The translations under genes and the position numbers were made by a program. A stretch of 12,699 nucleotides of DNA. Origin: Bacteroidetes bacterium UBA955 (lineage in GTDB: Bacteria; Bacteroidota; Bacteroidia; NS11-12g; UBA955). The stretch is taken from NCBI GenBank assembly GCA_002293105.1, contig DBCP01000019.1, positions 33,983 through 46,681 on the forward strand. Direction: 5' to 3'. This document shows, in pieces, positions 6,201-12,699 of the stretch. A model generated the notes under the pieces. The model searched no databases, was not told where the DNA came from, and was given only the letters and a program-made list of their open reading frames with translations. The stretch's first letter is position 1. The number at the start of each line of letters is the position of its first letter.

Positions 6201-8816
6201 CTAGAGTTGGTTGTTCAAAATGCCTTGAATGGCTTGTAACTTCAGCAATGCCTCAATGGGGGTGAGTGTATTAATGTCGATCCCGCCACACAATTTTTTC
6301 ACCTGAATCATTTTTGGGTCTTCTGTCTGAAACATGTTCATTTGGTAGACTGGCTTGGAATCGGTTTTTTTCAAGGTTTTCTGTGGCGATAGGTTCGTGC
6401 GATCTTCTTCTAAGCGATTCAATATCTCAGTTGCGCGCAACAAAACCGCATTGGGAATACCCGCCAATTGAGCCACGTGAATACCGAAGCTGTGCTCGCT
6501 GCCACCAACAGTTAGCTTGCGCAAGAAGATAATCTGATTGCCTTGTTCTTTGATGGAGATGTGGTAATTGCGAATACCTGGACATTTCGCCTCAAGTTCG
6601 TTCAGTTCGTGATAGTGGGTTGCGAACAGGGTTTTGGGCTGAGACGGATGGGAGTGGATGTACTCTGCGATGCTCCAAGCCAACGAAACACCGTCGTAAG
6701 TAGAAGTACCGCGACCGATTTCGTCTAACAAAACCAAACTGCGATCGCTCAAGTTATTCAAAATGCTTGCAGTCTCCGTCATTTCTACCATGAAAGTACT
6801 TTCCCCAACAGAAATGTTGTCTGAAGCACCTACGCGGGTATATATCTTGTCAACCACGCCAATTTCTGCGGCACTGCAAGGTGCGTAACAGCCAATTTGT
6901 GCAAGGATGACCGCGAGCGCTGTCTGACGCAATATGGCGCTCTTACCGCTCATGTTAGGACCAGTGAGGATGATGATGCGCTGCTCGTCTTTGTCCAGCG
7001 ATATGGTATTTGGGATGTATGATTCGCCCGGGGGTAGCTGGTATTCAATGACGGGGTGGCGACAGTCTTTGAGCAACAGGCTGTGACCGTCGTTCATTTG
7101 TGGCTTGCAATAGTGGTTGTCCATGGCCAATTGCGCAAATCCAGCCAATACATCCAATTCGGCCAATAAGTTGGCTTGCAATTGCAAAGCGGGTACGTAT
7201 TCTGCCATCGCATCAAGCAATTGTTCCCATAATTGAGCCTCCAACGCCAAAATGCGATCTTCTGCATTCAGTATTTTCTCTTCGTATACTTTGAGTTCGG
7301 GAGTGATGTATCGCTCGGCATTGGTCAGGGTTTGTTTGCGAATCCAATCGGTTGGGGCTTTGTCTTTGTGTGAGTTGGTTACTTCCAAATAATACCCAAA
7401 CACATTGTTGAAGCCAATTTTCAATGAAGTGATACCGGATCGCTCGATTTCTTGTTGCTGAATTTCGATAAGTTTGTCTTTGCCGGATGTGGTGAGGCCC
7501 CGCAATTCCTCCAATTCTGGGTGTACATGCGATTTGAAGATTCCTCCTTTGGCAGCAACAGCCGGCGCATCGGCAAGAATACGATCCATGATTACCTGTT
7601 GCAATTGGGGCAGGGAATCAATCTTGTGCGCCAATGCCTGCAACAATGGATCCTTGCTGTTTTCAAACAGGACTTTGCTCTCTTGTAAGTTTTCCAAGCC
7701 ATAGCCCAACATAAGGCACTCCCTCGGTCCAATTTTTCTTAAGGCAACCTTGGATACCAAACGCTGTAAATCGCCGATTTGTTTCATTGTATCGCGGAAC
7801 GACGATGTTTCAGAGGCGTTATTAATAAATACCTCTACTTGGTTGTGGCGCACTTCGATATCGCTGCGCTGAATCAAGGGAAAAACAAGCCATTGTCTCA
7901 ACAAACGCGCGCCCATCGATGTACACGTTTTGTCAATCACATCAATCAATGCCGTGCCACCTTGGTAGATGGGCCTTACAAGTTCCAAATTGCGCGCTGT
8001 AAAGCCATCAATCCATACAGAATCATGCTCATCAATGCGTGCGATGCTATTGATGTGGGCGATGTGGGTATGGTGGGTGATATTGAGATATTGAAGGGTA
8101 GCGGCAGCTGCTGCAATGGCCAAAGGCATTTCAGCTATGCCATATCCCTTGAGGTTTTGGGTTTTGAATTGCCTGCAGAGTGCTTCATGGGCTGTGCTAG
8201 ACTCATAAACCCAGGATTCCAAGGTTTGGAATGAAGAAGGGGTGCCCAACAACTCCTGAACCAAGGATTGCTGTTGTTTCGACATCAACCATTCCGAGGG
8301 TTTGTAAGCGTCGAGGAGTTTTTTGATGGATACAATGGAGCCTTCCGACACATGGAATTCGCCAGTTGAAATGTCCAAAAATGCCACCGCCCACTGCATG
8401 TTTTGCTCATAAACGGATGCCAAGTAGTTGCTTTGCTTGGTCTCAAGGACTTTGTCGTTGTAGCTAACTCCCGGCGTTACCAGTTCTGTAACCCCGCGTT
8501 TTACGATTGTTTTGGTCTTTTTTGGATCCTCAAGTTGGTCGCATATGGCCACGCGATAGCCCGCCTTGACCAGCCGAGGCAGGTAGTTGTCGAGTGAATG
8601 GTGTGGGAATCCAGCCAAATCTTGGTCTGAAGCCGCACCGTTGGAACGTTTGGTTAGCACAATGCCCAAAACCTTCGAGGCAATGCGCGCATCTTCGCTA
8701 AAAGTCTCGTAAAAATCACCCACCCTAAACAGCAAAATAGCGCCGGGGTACTGCGCCTTGATGCTGTGATACTGCTTCATGAGCGGTGTTTCTTTGTCTG
8801 TACTTGCGCCTGCCAT
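6201..8816 (-). CDS. mutS: DNA mismatch repair protein MutS
   Basis: MutS recognises base mismatches and small loops and starts mismatch repair with MutL. With the ATG at 8816 the protein has 871 residues, normal for MutS1. The mismatch-recognition F-x-E motif is Phe35-Tyr36-Glu37 in GDFYETF. The Walker A GPNMSGKS is at residues 619-626, followed by a VLLDEIGRGTSTYDG Walker B and signature region and the FATHYHELNELE segment. The C-terminal region ends with the helical LTPIEALLKLQAI segment. The start at 8816 gives the usual MAG...KETPLMKQY N-terminus and lies just after a TAATTTTG element. The longer form from 8858 would add 14 atypical residues and cover that promoter. The gene is monocistronic and its stop is 19 bp from the convergent receptor stop. 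No mutL is in the window. Confidence 0.97.
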   Translation of the reverse strand: MAGASTDKETPLMKQYHSIKAQYPGAILLFRVGDFYETFSEDARIASKVLGIVLTKRSNGAASDQDLAGFPHHSLDNYLPRLVKAGYRVAICDQLEDPKKTKTIVKRGVTELVTPGVSYNDKVLETKQSNYLASVYEQNMQWAVAFLDISTGEFHVSEGSIVSIKKLLDAYKPSEWLMSKQQQSLVQELLGTPSSFQTLESWVYESSTAHEALCRQFKTQNLKGYGIAEMPLAIAAAAATLQYLNITHHTHIAHINSIARIDEHDSVWIDGFTARNLELVRPIYQGGTALIDVIDKTCTSMGARLLRQWLVFPLIQRSDIEVRHNQVEVFINNASETSSFRDTMKQIGDLQRLVSKVALRKIGPRECLMLGYGLENLQESKVLFENSKDPLLQALAHKIDSLPQLQQVIMDRILADAPAVAAKGGIFKSHVHPELEELRGLTTSGKDKLIEIQQQEIERSGITSLKIGFNNVFGYYLEVTNSHKDKAPTDWIRKQTLTNAERYITPELKVYEEKILNAEDRILALEAQLWEQLLDAMAEYVPALQLQANLLAELDVLAGFAQLAMDNHYCKPQMNDGHSLLLKDCRHPVIEYQLPPGESYIPNTISLDKDEQRIIILTGPNMSGKSAILRQTALAVILAQIGCYAPCSAAEIGVVDKIYTRVGASDNISVGESTFMVEMTETASILNNLSDRSLVLLDEIGRGTSTYDGVSLAWSIAEYIHSHPSQPKTLFATHYHELNELEAKCPGIRNYHISIKEQGNQIIFLRKLTVGGSEHSFGIHVAQLAGIPNAVLLRATEILNRLEEDRTNLSPQKTLKKTDSKPVYQMNMFQTEDPKMIQVKKLCGGIDINTLTPIEALLKLQAIQGILNNQL

Positions 8817-8822
8817 CAACCC

Positions 8823-8830
8823 CAAAATTA
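8823..8830 (-). promoter_or_regulatory. Bacteroidota -7 element for mutS
   Basis: The minus strand reads TAATTTTG, an exact TAnnTTTG match, ending 6 nt before the ATG at 8816. A transcript from it would be leaderless or nearly so. No convincing -33 TTTG is visible upstream. Confidence 0.5.
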
Positions 8831-8889
8831 CTGCCAATTCACACCCCGATTTCCACATTTACACGCCCTTTTTCCCCATTGATTTTAAG

Positions 8890-8897
8890 TATCTTTG
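8890..8897 (+). promoter_or_regulatory. Bacteroidota -7 element for the methyltransferase/copper monooxygenase unit
   Basis: TATCTTTG matches TAnnTTTG exactly and ends 5 nt before the GTG at 8903. A T-tract at 8869-8873, 16 bp upstream, could serve as a weak -33 region. The expected start point is at or beside the GTG, implying a leaderless transcript and supporting GTG 8903 as the start. Confidence 0.6.
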
Positions 8898-8902
8898 TGT
8901 TT

Positions 8903-9427
8903 GTGAAAAAATTGGTGGGCGCTGAGCTCCAACGAATGAGCATAAACGACTTCAAAGCCTCGGAGAAATGGCCCTTTGCGGTGGTGCTCGATAATGTTCG
9001 AAGCATGAACAATGTGGGTTCGGTTATGCGGACATGTGACGCTTTCCTGTGTGATACCCTTTATCTCTGCGGTATTACAGCAACTCCACCTCACCGCGAT
9101 ATTACCAAAACCGCCATCGGTGCAGAAAATTCTGTCAATTGGATTTATAGCAAATCAACGATGGATTCCATCATGGATTTGAAATCTAGGGGGTTTAAGG
9201 TATTTGCCATCGAACAAACGAATACATCGGTCATGTTGCAGAATATACAGTTCGACCATCAACCCGTGGCGTTTGTATTTGGCAATGAAATTGATGGGGT
9301 AGATGCGGATGTGATCAACGCCTGCGATGGTGTGATCGAAATCCCGCAACTCGGCACCAAACATTCGTTTAACATAGCAGTTTCCTGTGGCATGTTGCTC
9401 TGGGAGTACGCCAGAACACGCGTTTAA
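8903..9427 (+). CDS. TrmH/SpoU-family RNA 2'-O-methyltransferase
   Basis: This SPOUT-fold, S-adenosylmethionine-dependent enzyme methylates ribose 2'-OH groups in tRNA or rRNA; the target nucleotide cannot be told from sequence. The three family motifs are present: motif 1 NVRSMNNVGSVMRT at residues 31-44 (Asn37, Arg43), motif 2 FGNEIDGV with Gly127, Asn128 and Glu129, and motif 3 IPQLGTKHSFNIAVS from residue 147 (Ser155, Asn157), which forms the knot and binds the cofactor. The start is taken as GTG 8903, giving 174 residues and the family-typical basic N-terminus (M)KKLVGAELQRMSINDFK. An ATG at 8786 would run through the promoter and into mutS. It is a single-domain form without the N-terminal RNA-binding domain. 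It is the first gene of a four-gene unit, 4 nt before the next start. Confidence 0.93.
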   Translation: MKKLVGAELQRMSINDFKASEKWPFAVVLDNVRSMNNVGSVMRTCDAFLCDTLYLCGITATPPHRDITKTAIGAENSVNWIYSKSTMDSIMDLKSRGFKVFAIEQTNTSVMLQNIQFDHQPVAFVFGNEIDGVDADVINACDGVIEIPQLGTKHSFNIAVSCGMLLWEYARTRV

Positions 9428-9431
9428 TCCC

Positions 9432-10067
9432 ATGAATTGGCATCCAAAGATTAACAAAATCCCTAAAGGCAGCTTCTGTAGAAAATGCAACCTTTTGTGG
9501 GTGTGCATCATTGCGTTTTCTTCTCTGTGGATGTCGTGCAGCCAAAATCCCAACAGCACCAATGTCAGTCACCAAGAGGTTATTCAAGATTCATCGCTAA
9601 TCATCGATGAATTTCGATCTAAATTCGAAAGCCAGGAGTATTTGTGTCTGATTTCATACTCCAATGAATGTCCCATCGCCAAAAATTACATCAAAACCAT
9701 CAAAACATTGTTTCAAGCCTATGGAAAACAAGTGACCTTTTGTCTCTTGGATCCAGGCGTGGGAAGTAAGCCCATCTCAGGAATGGAGGAAATATTGTTC
9801 AGGGATCATTCGCTGCTGATTTGTAAGCGGTATAACATTCAGGTATACCCGCAAGCCGTTTTGGTGAATTGTTTGGATCGGAAAGTATTATACACAGGCA
9901 AGATTGACGATCGGGCCATCGCATTGGGAGAGGTTAAATCATCTGCTGAAAAGCACTACCTTCAAGATGCCTTGAAACAATTGGTGACAACCGGACGTGT
10001 AGCGGTTGAAAGCAATCAAGCAGTTGGGTGTTTTGTGGGCGATTTAACACTTAAACAAACAGAATAA
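9432..10067 (+). CDS. Thioredoxin/redoxin-like lipoprotein
   Basis: This 211-residue protein has a hydrophobic segment at about residues 21-34 followed by a cysteine at 36 in SLWMSCSQN, a loose lipobox, so it is probably a lipoprotein facing the periplasm. The following domain has a thioredoxin-like order: a strand LCLISYS, then NECPIAKNY with one cysteine (Cys80) where a CxxC pair would be, a helix, the strand VTFCLLDP, then YNIQVYPQAVLVN with the expected cis-proline region. The C-terminus has AVGCFV (Cys200), resembling the GC motif of redoxin domains found joined to cytochrome c/copper monooxygenase proteins. I infer a thiol-redox or copper-handling partner of the next gene, whose start is 1 nt after this stop. 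Start ATG 9432 is chosen because an earlier ATG at 9387 lies inside the methyltransferase gene. The fold call is moderate; function is inferred. Confidence 0.7.
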   Translation: MNWHPKINKIPKGSFCRKCNLLWVCIIAFSSLWMSCSQNPNSTNVSHQEVIQDSSLIIDEFRSKFESQEYLCLISYSNECPIAKNYIKTIKTLFQAYGKQVTFCLLDPGVGSKPISGMEEILFRDHSLLICKRYNIQVYPQAVLVNCLDRKVLYTGKIDDRAIALGEVKSSAEKHYLQDALKQLVTTGRVAVESNQAVGCFVGDLTLKQTE

Positions 10068-10068
10068 T

Positions 10069-11457
10069 ATGAAGTTTAATCCTATTCATATCATTATTTT
10101 AACAATTGTTACTTCAATCATTGGTTGCGGTGAAAAGAAAGGCGCAGTAGAAGTGCCTTCTAATCCCACATTTGCCCAGCATATTGCCCCAATTATGGCC
10201 AAAAATTGTTTGCCATGTCATCGCCTGAATGGTGCTGCACCCTTTTCATTGGAGCAGTTTTCTGCGGTTAGGAAGCGTGCAAAAACCATCGCAAAAGTTA
10301 CACTCAACCGATACATGCCGCCATGGCCAGCCGATCCCAATTACTCGCATTTCGTGGGTGAAAAAGTATTGACTGATTTGCAAATCGCCACGATTCAACG
10401 TTGGGTTGAACAAGGTGCCCCAGAAGGCGGAAGCAATTACACATACAAAGCCCCAGAACTATACCGCAGCAGCATCCGAAAGCCCGATTTGGTCATTCCA
10501 TTCGACACGGTTGTGTTGCATGAAGGGGATCTAGATCGCTTCTTTATTAGCAAAGCCCAAGTGAAGTTGGATCGAAAACGCTATGTTTCGGCCCTAGAAC
10601 TGGTTCCCGCTTCAATGGGTTTGATTCACCATGCGAACGGACATTTGTTGCTGTACGCGGAAGGTACGAAGTCTGGCGGACAAGGAACGGTAGGAAAAAT
10701 CGAGACCACCAAAGGCTTGAATTTGAAGTCTTTTGAGCGATTAAATCTCATTTCTGATGATGGTTCTGTGCCTGTTCGCGTGCATTCTGCATTCAATTAC
10801 TTACCCGGTGTTGAAGGGGTTGAATATCCCTCTGGTATTGGTGGATATGAGGTGCCCCGCGATTTTGCGGCGGTTATGAATGACGTGCATTACGGCCCGG
10901 CCGATGCAAATACCACCGATAAGCCCGTCCTCAATGTGTTTTTTACCGATGTTGCTCCCAAGCGTGCCACGGGTGAGCTGATGCTTGGAACCAACGGGGT
11001 GAGCAAGATTGTGCCTCCCTTGGTTGTGCCGGCCAATAAAGTAACCAAACACACCACGCGATACACAATCGATGCGGATATTTCGGTACTCACCATCAAT
11101 CCGCATTTGCACCAATTGGGTAAGTCGTTTTGGGCCTTTGCAATCAAGCCCAATGGAGATACCATTCCTTTGATTCGTATTAAGCGATGGAATTTTAATT
11201 GGCAATACTTCTATACATTCAAAACGATGGTGAAAATCCCTGCAGGTTCTGAGATTGTGGCCATCGCCGAATTCGATAATACCACTGCCAATCCATACAA
11301 TCCTAACCAACCACCAAAGACGGTAGCAGAGCGATGGGATTATGGAGGTGCAAGTATGCGGGCATCAGACGAAATGTTTCAGTTCATACTTACCTACACG
11401 CCATACCAAAAAGGGGATGAAAACATATCTTTGGAAAGGAAAATTGTAAAACCATGA
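10069..11457 (+). CDS. Lipoprotein fusing c-type cytochrome to PHM-like copper monooxygenase
   Basis: This 462-residue protein starts with a lipoprotein signal ending SIIGC (Cys20). Residues about 35-120 are a c-type cytochrome domain: CLPCH haem-binding motif at 47-51, likely axial Met83 in YMPPW. Residues about 140-446 resemble the two-domain copper type II, ascorbate-dependent monooxygenases (PHM/DBM family). The likely first copper site is His187-His188 in IHHANGH with His274 in NDVHYGP. The second is His346 and His348 in NPHLHQLG with Met436 in SDEMFQF. All six expected copper ligands can be placed. The cytochrome probably feeds electrons to copper in place of, or besides, ascorbate; this is inferred. 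The substrate is unknown. It is anchored outside the cytoplasm, directly follows a redoxin-like lipoprotein gene, and its stop overlaps the next start as ATGA. Confidence 0.85.
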   Translation: MKFNPIHIIILTIVTSIIGCGEKKGAVEVPSNPTFAQHIAPIMAKNCLPCHRLNGAAPFSLEQFSAVRKRAKTIAKVTLNRYMPPWPADPNYSHFVGEKVLTDLQIATIQRWVEQGAPEGGSNYTYKAPELYRSSIRKPDLVIPFDTVVLHEGDLDRFFISKAQVKLDRKRYVSALELVPASMGLIHHANGHLLLYAEGTKSGGQGTVGKIETTKGLNLKSFERLNLISDDGSVPVRVHSAFNYLPGVEGVEYPSGIGGYEVPRDFAAVMNDVHYGPADANTTDKPVLNVFFTDVAPKRATGELMLGTNGVSKIVPPLVVPANKVTKHTTRYTIDADISVLTINPHLHQLGKSFWAFAIKPNGDTIPLIRIKRWNFNWQYFYTFKTMVKIPAGSEIVAIAEFDNTTANPYNPNQPPKTVAERWDYGGASMRASDEMFQFILTYTPYQKGDENISLERKIVKP

Positions 11458-12602
11458 CCGAAAATACCATAATCTGGAATACTTATTCATTGATAGAGGT
11501 GGAGACTGCGGAAGACAAAGCGCTGTTTCATCGCGTGATGGATGGTGTTTACGCCAATGATCCAGATTTCATATATCCGTTGGAGAATGATGTGGAAGGC
11601 GTGTTTGATCCAGCCAAGAACAAATCCTTTTTAACGGGCGCAGCGCGCAGATGGGTGGTGATGGATGACAAACGCAAGCCTGTTGCACGGATTGCTGCAT
11701 TTTATACACAGAAGCCCAAGTCAGGGAAGCGCGGTGGCATAGGATTCTTTGAATGTATAAATAATCGCGAATTGGCGATGAAAATTTGGGATTTAGCAGA
11801 GCATTGGCTAGAAGATGAGCAGTGTATCACCATTGATGCCCCTGTTAACTTTGGAGATCGAGATAGTTTTTGGGGTTTGTTGATTTCGGCAACGAATCCA
11901 GTATCGTACAGAGAAAATTATAACCCCGCTTATTATCGCCCATGGATTGAGGAGCGAGGGTATGCCCTGGAAATTGAACAGAGTACCTACGACATCACCA
12001 ATGCAACGTTCAATTACGAGCGATTTAGCAAAATATCAGATAGGGTAATGTCGAAAGGAAATTATCGCTTCGTTTACGTCGATTACAGCAAGCTAAATCA
12101 ATTCGCCGCTGATTTCGTTCAGATTTACAATGAAGCGTGGGCATTTCACGATGATTTTGAGCCATTAACCCCTGAGGCATTGAAAAAGCGATTGAAGGAG
12201 ATAAAACCCGCAATGCCCAAGGAATTTGCGGTATTCGCGTATGACAACGATCGACCGATTGGCTTTTTTATCGCGATCCTAGAAATCAATCAGGTATTTA
12301 AGCGTTTCAAAGGCAAAATGGGACTATGGCAGCAATTGCAGTTCTTGCTATACCGTAGCAGCATCAATAAAGCCAAGGGCATTGTGTTTGGGGTGGTGCC
12401 AGATTATCACAATTTGGGTATTGAAACCGGCTTGATCATGAAATGTTACGATGGAATCAAGGATGATAAAATTGTTAAAAGTATGGAATTGGCATGGATT
12501 GGCGATTTCAATCCAAAGATGATCAGTATGTTAGAAAGTCTGGGAGCCAAGAAGACCAAAATTCACCATACTTATAGAAAAGAAATTTCCGAAAACATTT
12601 GA
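11454..12602 (+). CDS. GNAT-fold acyltransferase-like protein of unknown substrate
   Basis: This 382-residue protein has no signal peptide and is likely cytoplasmic. The C-terminal half has a GNAT pattern: a strand FAVFAYDNDRPIGFFIAI, then IVFGVVPDYHNLGIETGLIM from about residue 312 (the acyl-CoA pyrophosphate-binding loop region), and a closing WIGDFNPKMISMLESLGA with a Tyr-Arg-Lys-Glu end. The N-terminal half (FIYPLENDVEGVFDPAKN, RRWVVMDDKRKPVARIAAFY, DAPVNFGDRDSFWGLLI) looks like a second, degenerate GNAT-like domain. Large two-part proteins of this kind occur in Bacteroidota without known function. The ATG overlaps the monooxygenase stop, so expression is probably coupled. A link between its acyl transfer and the upstream redox proteins is not evident. 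Confidence 0.75.
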   Translation: MTENTIIWNTYSLIEVETAEDKALFHRVMDGVYANDPDFIYPLENDVEGVFDPAKNKSFLTGAARRWVVMDDKRKPVARIAAFYTQKPKSGKRGGIGFFECINNRELAMKIWDLAEHWLEDEQCITIDAPVNFGDRDSFWGLLISATNPVSYRENYNPAYYRPWIEERGYALEIEQSTYDITNATFNYERFSKISDRVMSKGNYRFVYVDYSKLNQFAADFVQIYNEAWAFHDDFEPLTPEALKKRLKEIKPAMPKEFAVFAYDNDRPIGFFIAILEINQVFKRFKGKMGLWQQLQFLLYRSSINKAKGIVFGVVPDYHNLGIETGLIMKCYDGIKDDKIVKSMELAWIGDFNPKMISMLESLGAKKTKIHHTYRKEISENI

Positions 12603-12628
12603 TTTTTCCGCATAGAGGCGTATTTTTG
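12598..12628 (+). promoter_or_regulatory. Bacteroidota promoter for the tRNA-Lys gene
   Basis: TTTG at 12598-12601 and TATTTTTG at 12621-12628 are separated by 19 bp, matching both elements and the spacing of the Bacteroidota sigma-A promoter. The -33 box overlaps the stop codon of the preceding gene. Transcription should start around 12633-12636, about 25 nt before the tRNA. It is the best-formed promoter in the window, as expected for a stable RNA. Confidence 0.75.
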
Positions 12629-12632
12629 CACC

Positions 12633-12656
12633 TCCTTTTACCGAAAGAGAAAAGGA
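12633..12656 (+). other. Hairpin in the tRNA 5' leader
   Basis: TCCTTTT (12633-12639) is complementary to AAAAGGA (12650-12656) around a 10-nt loop. It would fill almost the whole predicted leader and end 3 nt before the tRNA 5' end, where RNase P must cut. The stem is A/U-rich and moderate in strength, so it may be incidental. Confidence 0.4.
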
Positions 12657-12659
12657 AAT

Positions 12660-12699
12660 GATTCCGTAGCTCAGTTGGTAGAGCAATACACTTTTAATG
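12660..12699 (+). tRNA. tRNA-Lys (anticodon TTT), partial at window end
   Basis: The first 40 nt of a tRNA fit the cloverleaf: 7-nt acceptor strand GATTCCG (12660-12666), TA at positions 8-9, D-stem GCTC/GAGC (12669-12672 and 12681-12684) with an AGTTGGTA loop, then the anticodon stem ATACA and loop CTTTTAA. The anticodon TTT is at 12693-12695, which specifies lysine. The first two bases of the 3' anticodon strand (TG) pair correctly before the window ends. The T-arm and 3' acceptor strand lie outside. Confidence 0.9.

Noticed and set aside
6192..6210. Possible bidirectional terminator (CCAAC...GTTGG) between the receptor and mutS
   Set aside because: The stem is only 5 bp with a 9-nt loop, overlaps the mutS stop, and has no T-tract on either strand.
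7779..8234. 151-codon plus-strand ORF inside mutS
   Set aside because: It is antisense to well-conserved MutS coding sequence and shows no recognisable domain or promoter.
8817..8858. N-terminal extension of MutS to the ATG at 8858
   Set aside because: It would add 14 residues not typical of MutS and cover the TAATTTTG promoter element; the ATG at 8816 gives the usual N-terminus.
10801..11310. 169-codon minus-strand ORF opposite the copper monooxygenase gene
   Set aside because: It is fully antisense to a domain with identifiable copper ligands and has no protein-family features of its own.

Overview
The window is chromosomal DNA from a member of the Bacteroidota. The evidence is a TonB-dependent receptor with an N-terminal carboxypeptidase-regulatory-like domain, a PRiA4_ORF3-type protein in the form common in that phylum, and TAnnTTTG-type -7 promoter elements just upstream of several starts. 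Shine-Dalgarno sequences are weak or absent. The class cannot be fixed from the sequence. Coding density is very high: no gene-free stretch exceeds about 90 bp, and I see no insertion sequence, integrase, CRISPR array or phage gene.

Layout. (1) 1-1515, plus: the 3' part of a SulP anion transporter and, 2 nt later, a beta-carbonic anhydrase, together a likely bicarbonate uptake and conversion pair. (2) 3774-1512, minus: a tightly packed three-gene unit of a PRiA4_ORF3-like protein with an acidic tail, miaA (TTG start) and a TerC-family membrane protein. The TerC gene and the carbonic anhydrase gene converge and share a TTAA at their stops. (3) 3860-6181, plus: an orphan TonB-dependent outer-membrane receptor, divergent from unit 2 across 85 bp that holds one -7-like element for each direction. 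(4) 8816-6201, minus: mutS. (5) 8903-12602, plus: a four-gene unit divergent from mutS across another 86 bp with two -7 elements. It encodes a TrmH/SpoU-type RNA methyltransferase, a thioredoxin-like lipoprotein, a lipoprotein joining a c-type cytochrome to a PHM-like copper monooxygenase, and a large GNAT-fold protein. (6) 12598 to the end: a good promoter and the first 40 nt of a tRNA-Lys(TTT) gene.

Most genes are housekeeping (tRNA modification, mismatch repair, RNA methylation). The least understood part is unit 5. It contains a cytochrome c fused to a two-copper monooxygenase with all the expected copper ligands visible, next to a redoxin-like lipoprotein that keeps one active-site cysteine and a C-terminal cysteine. 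This looks like an extracytoplasmic copper-dependent oxidation system of unknown substrate.
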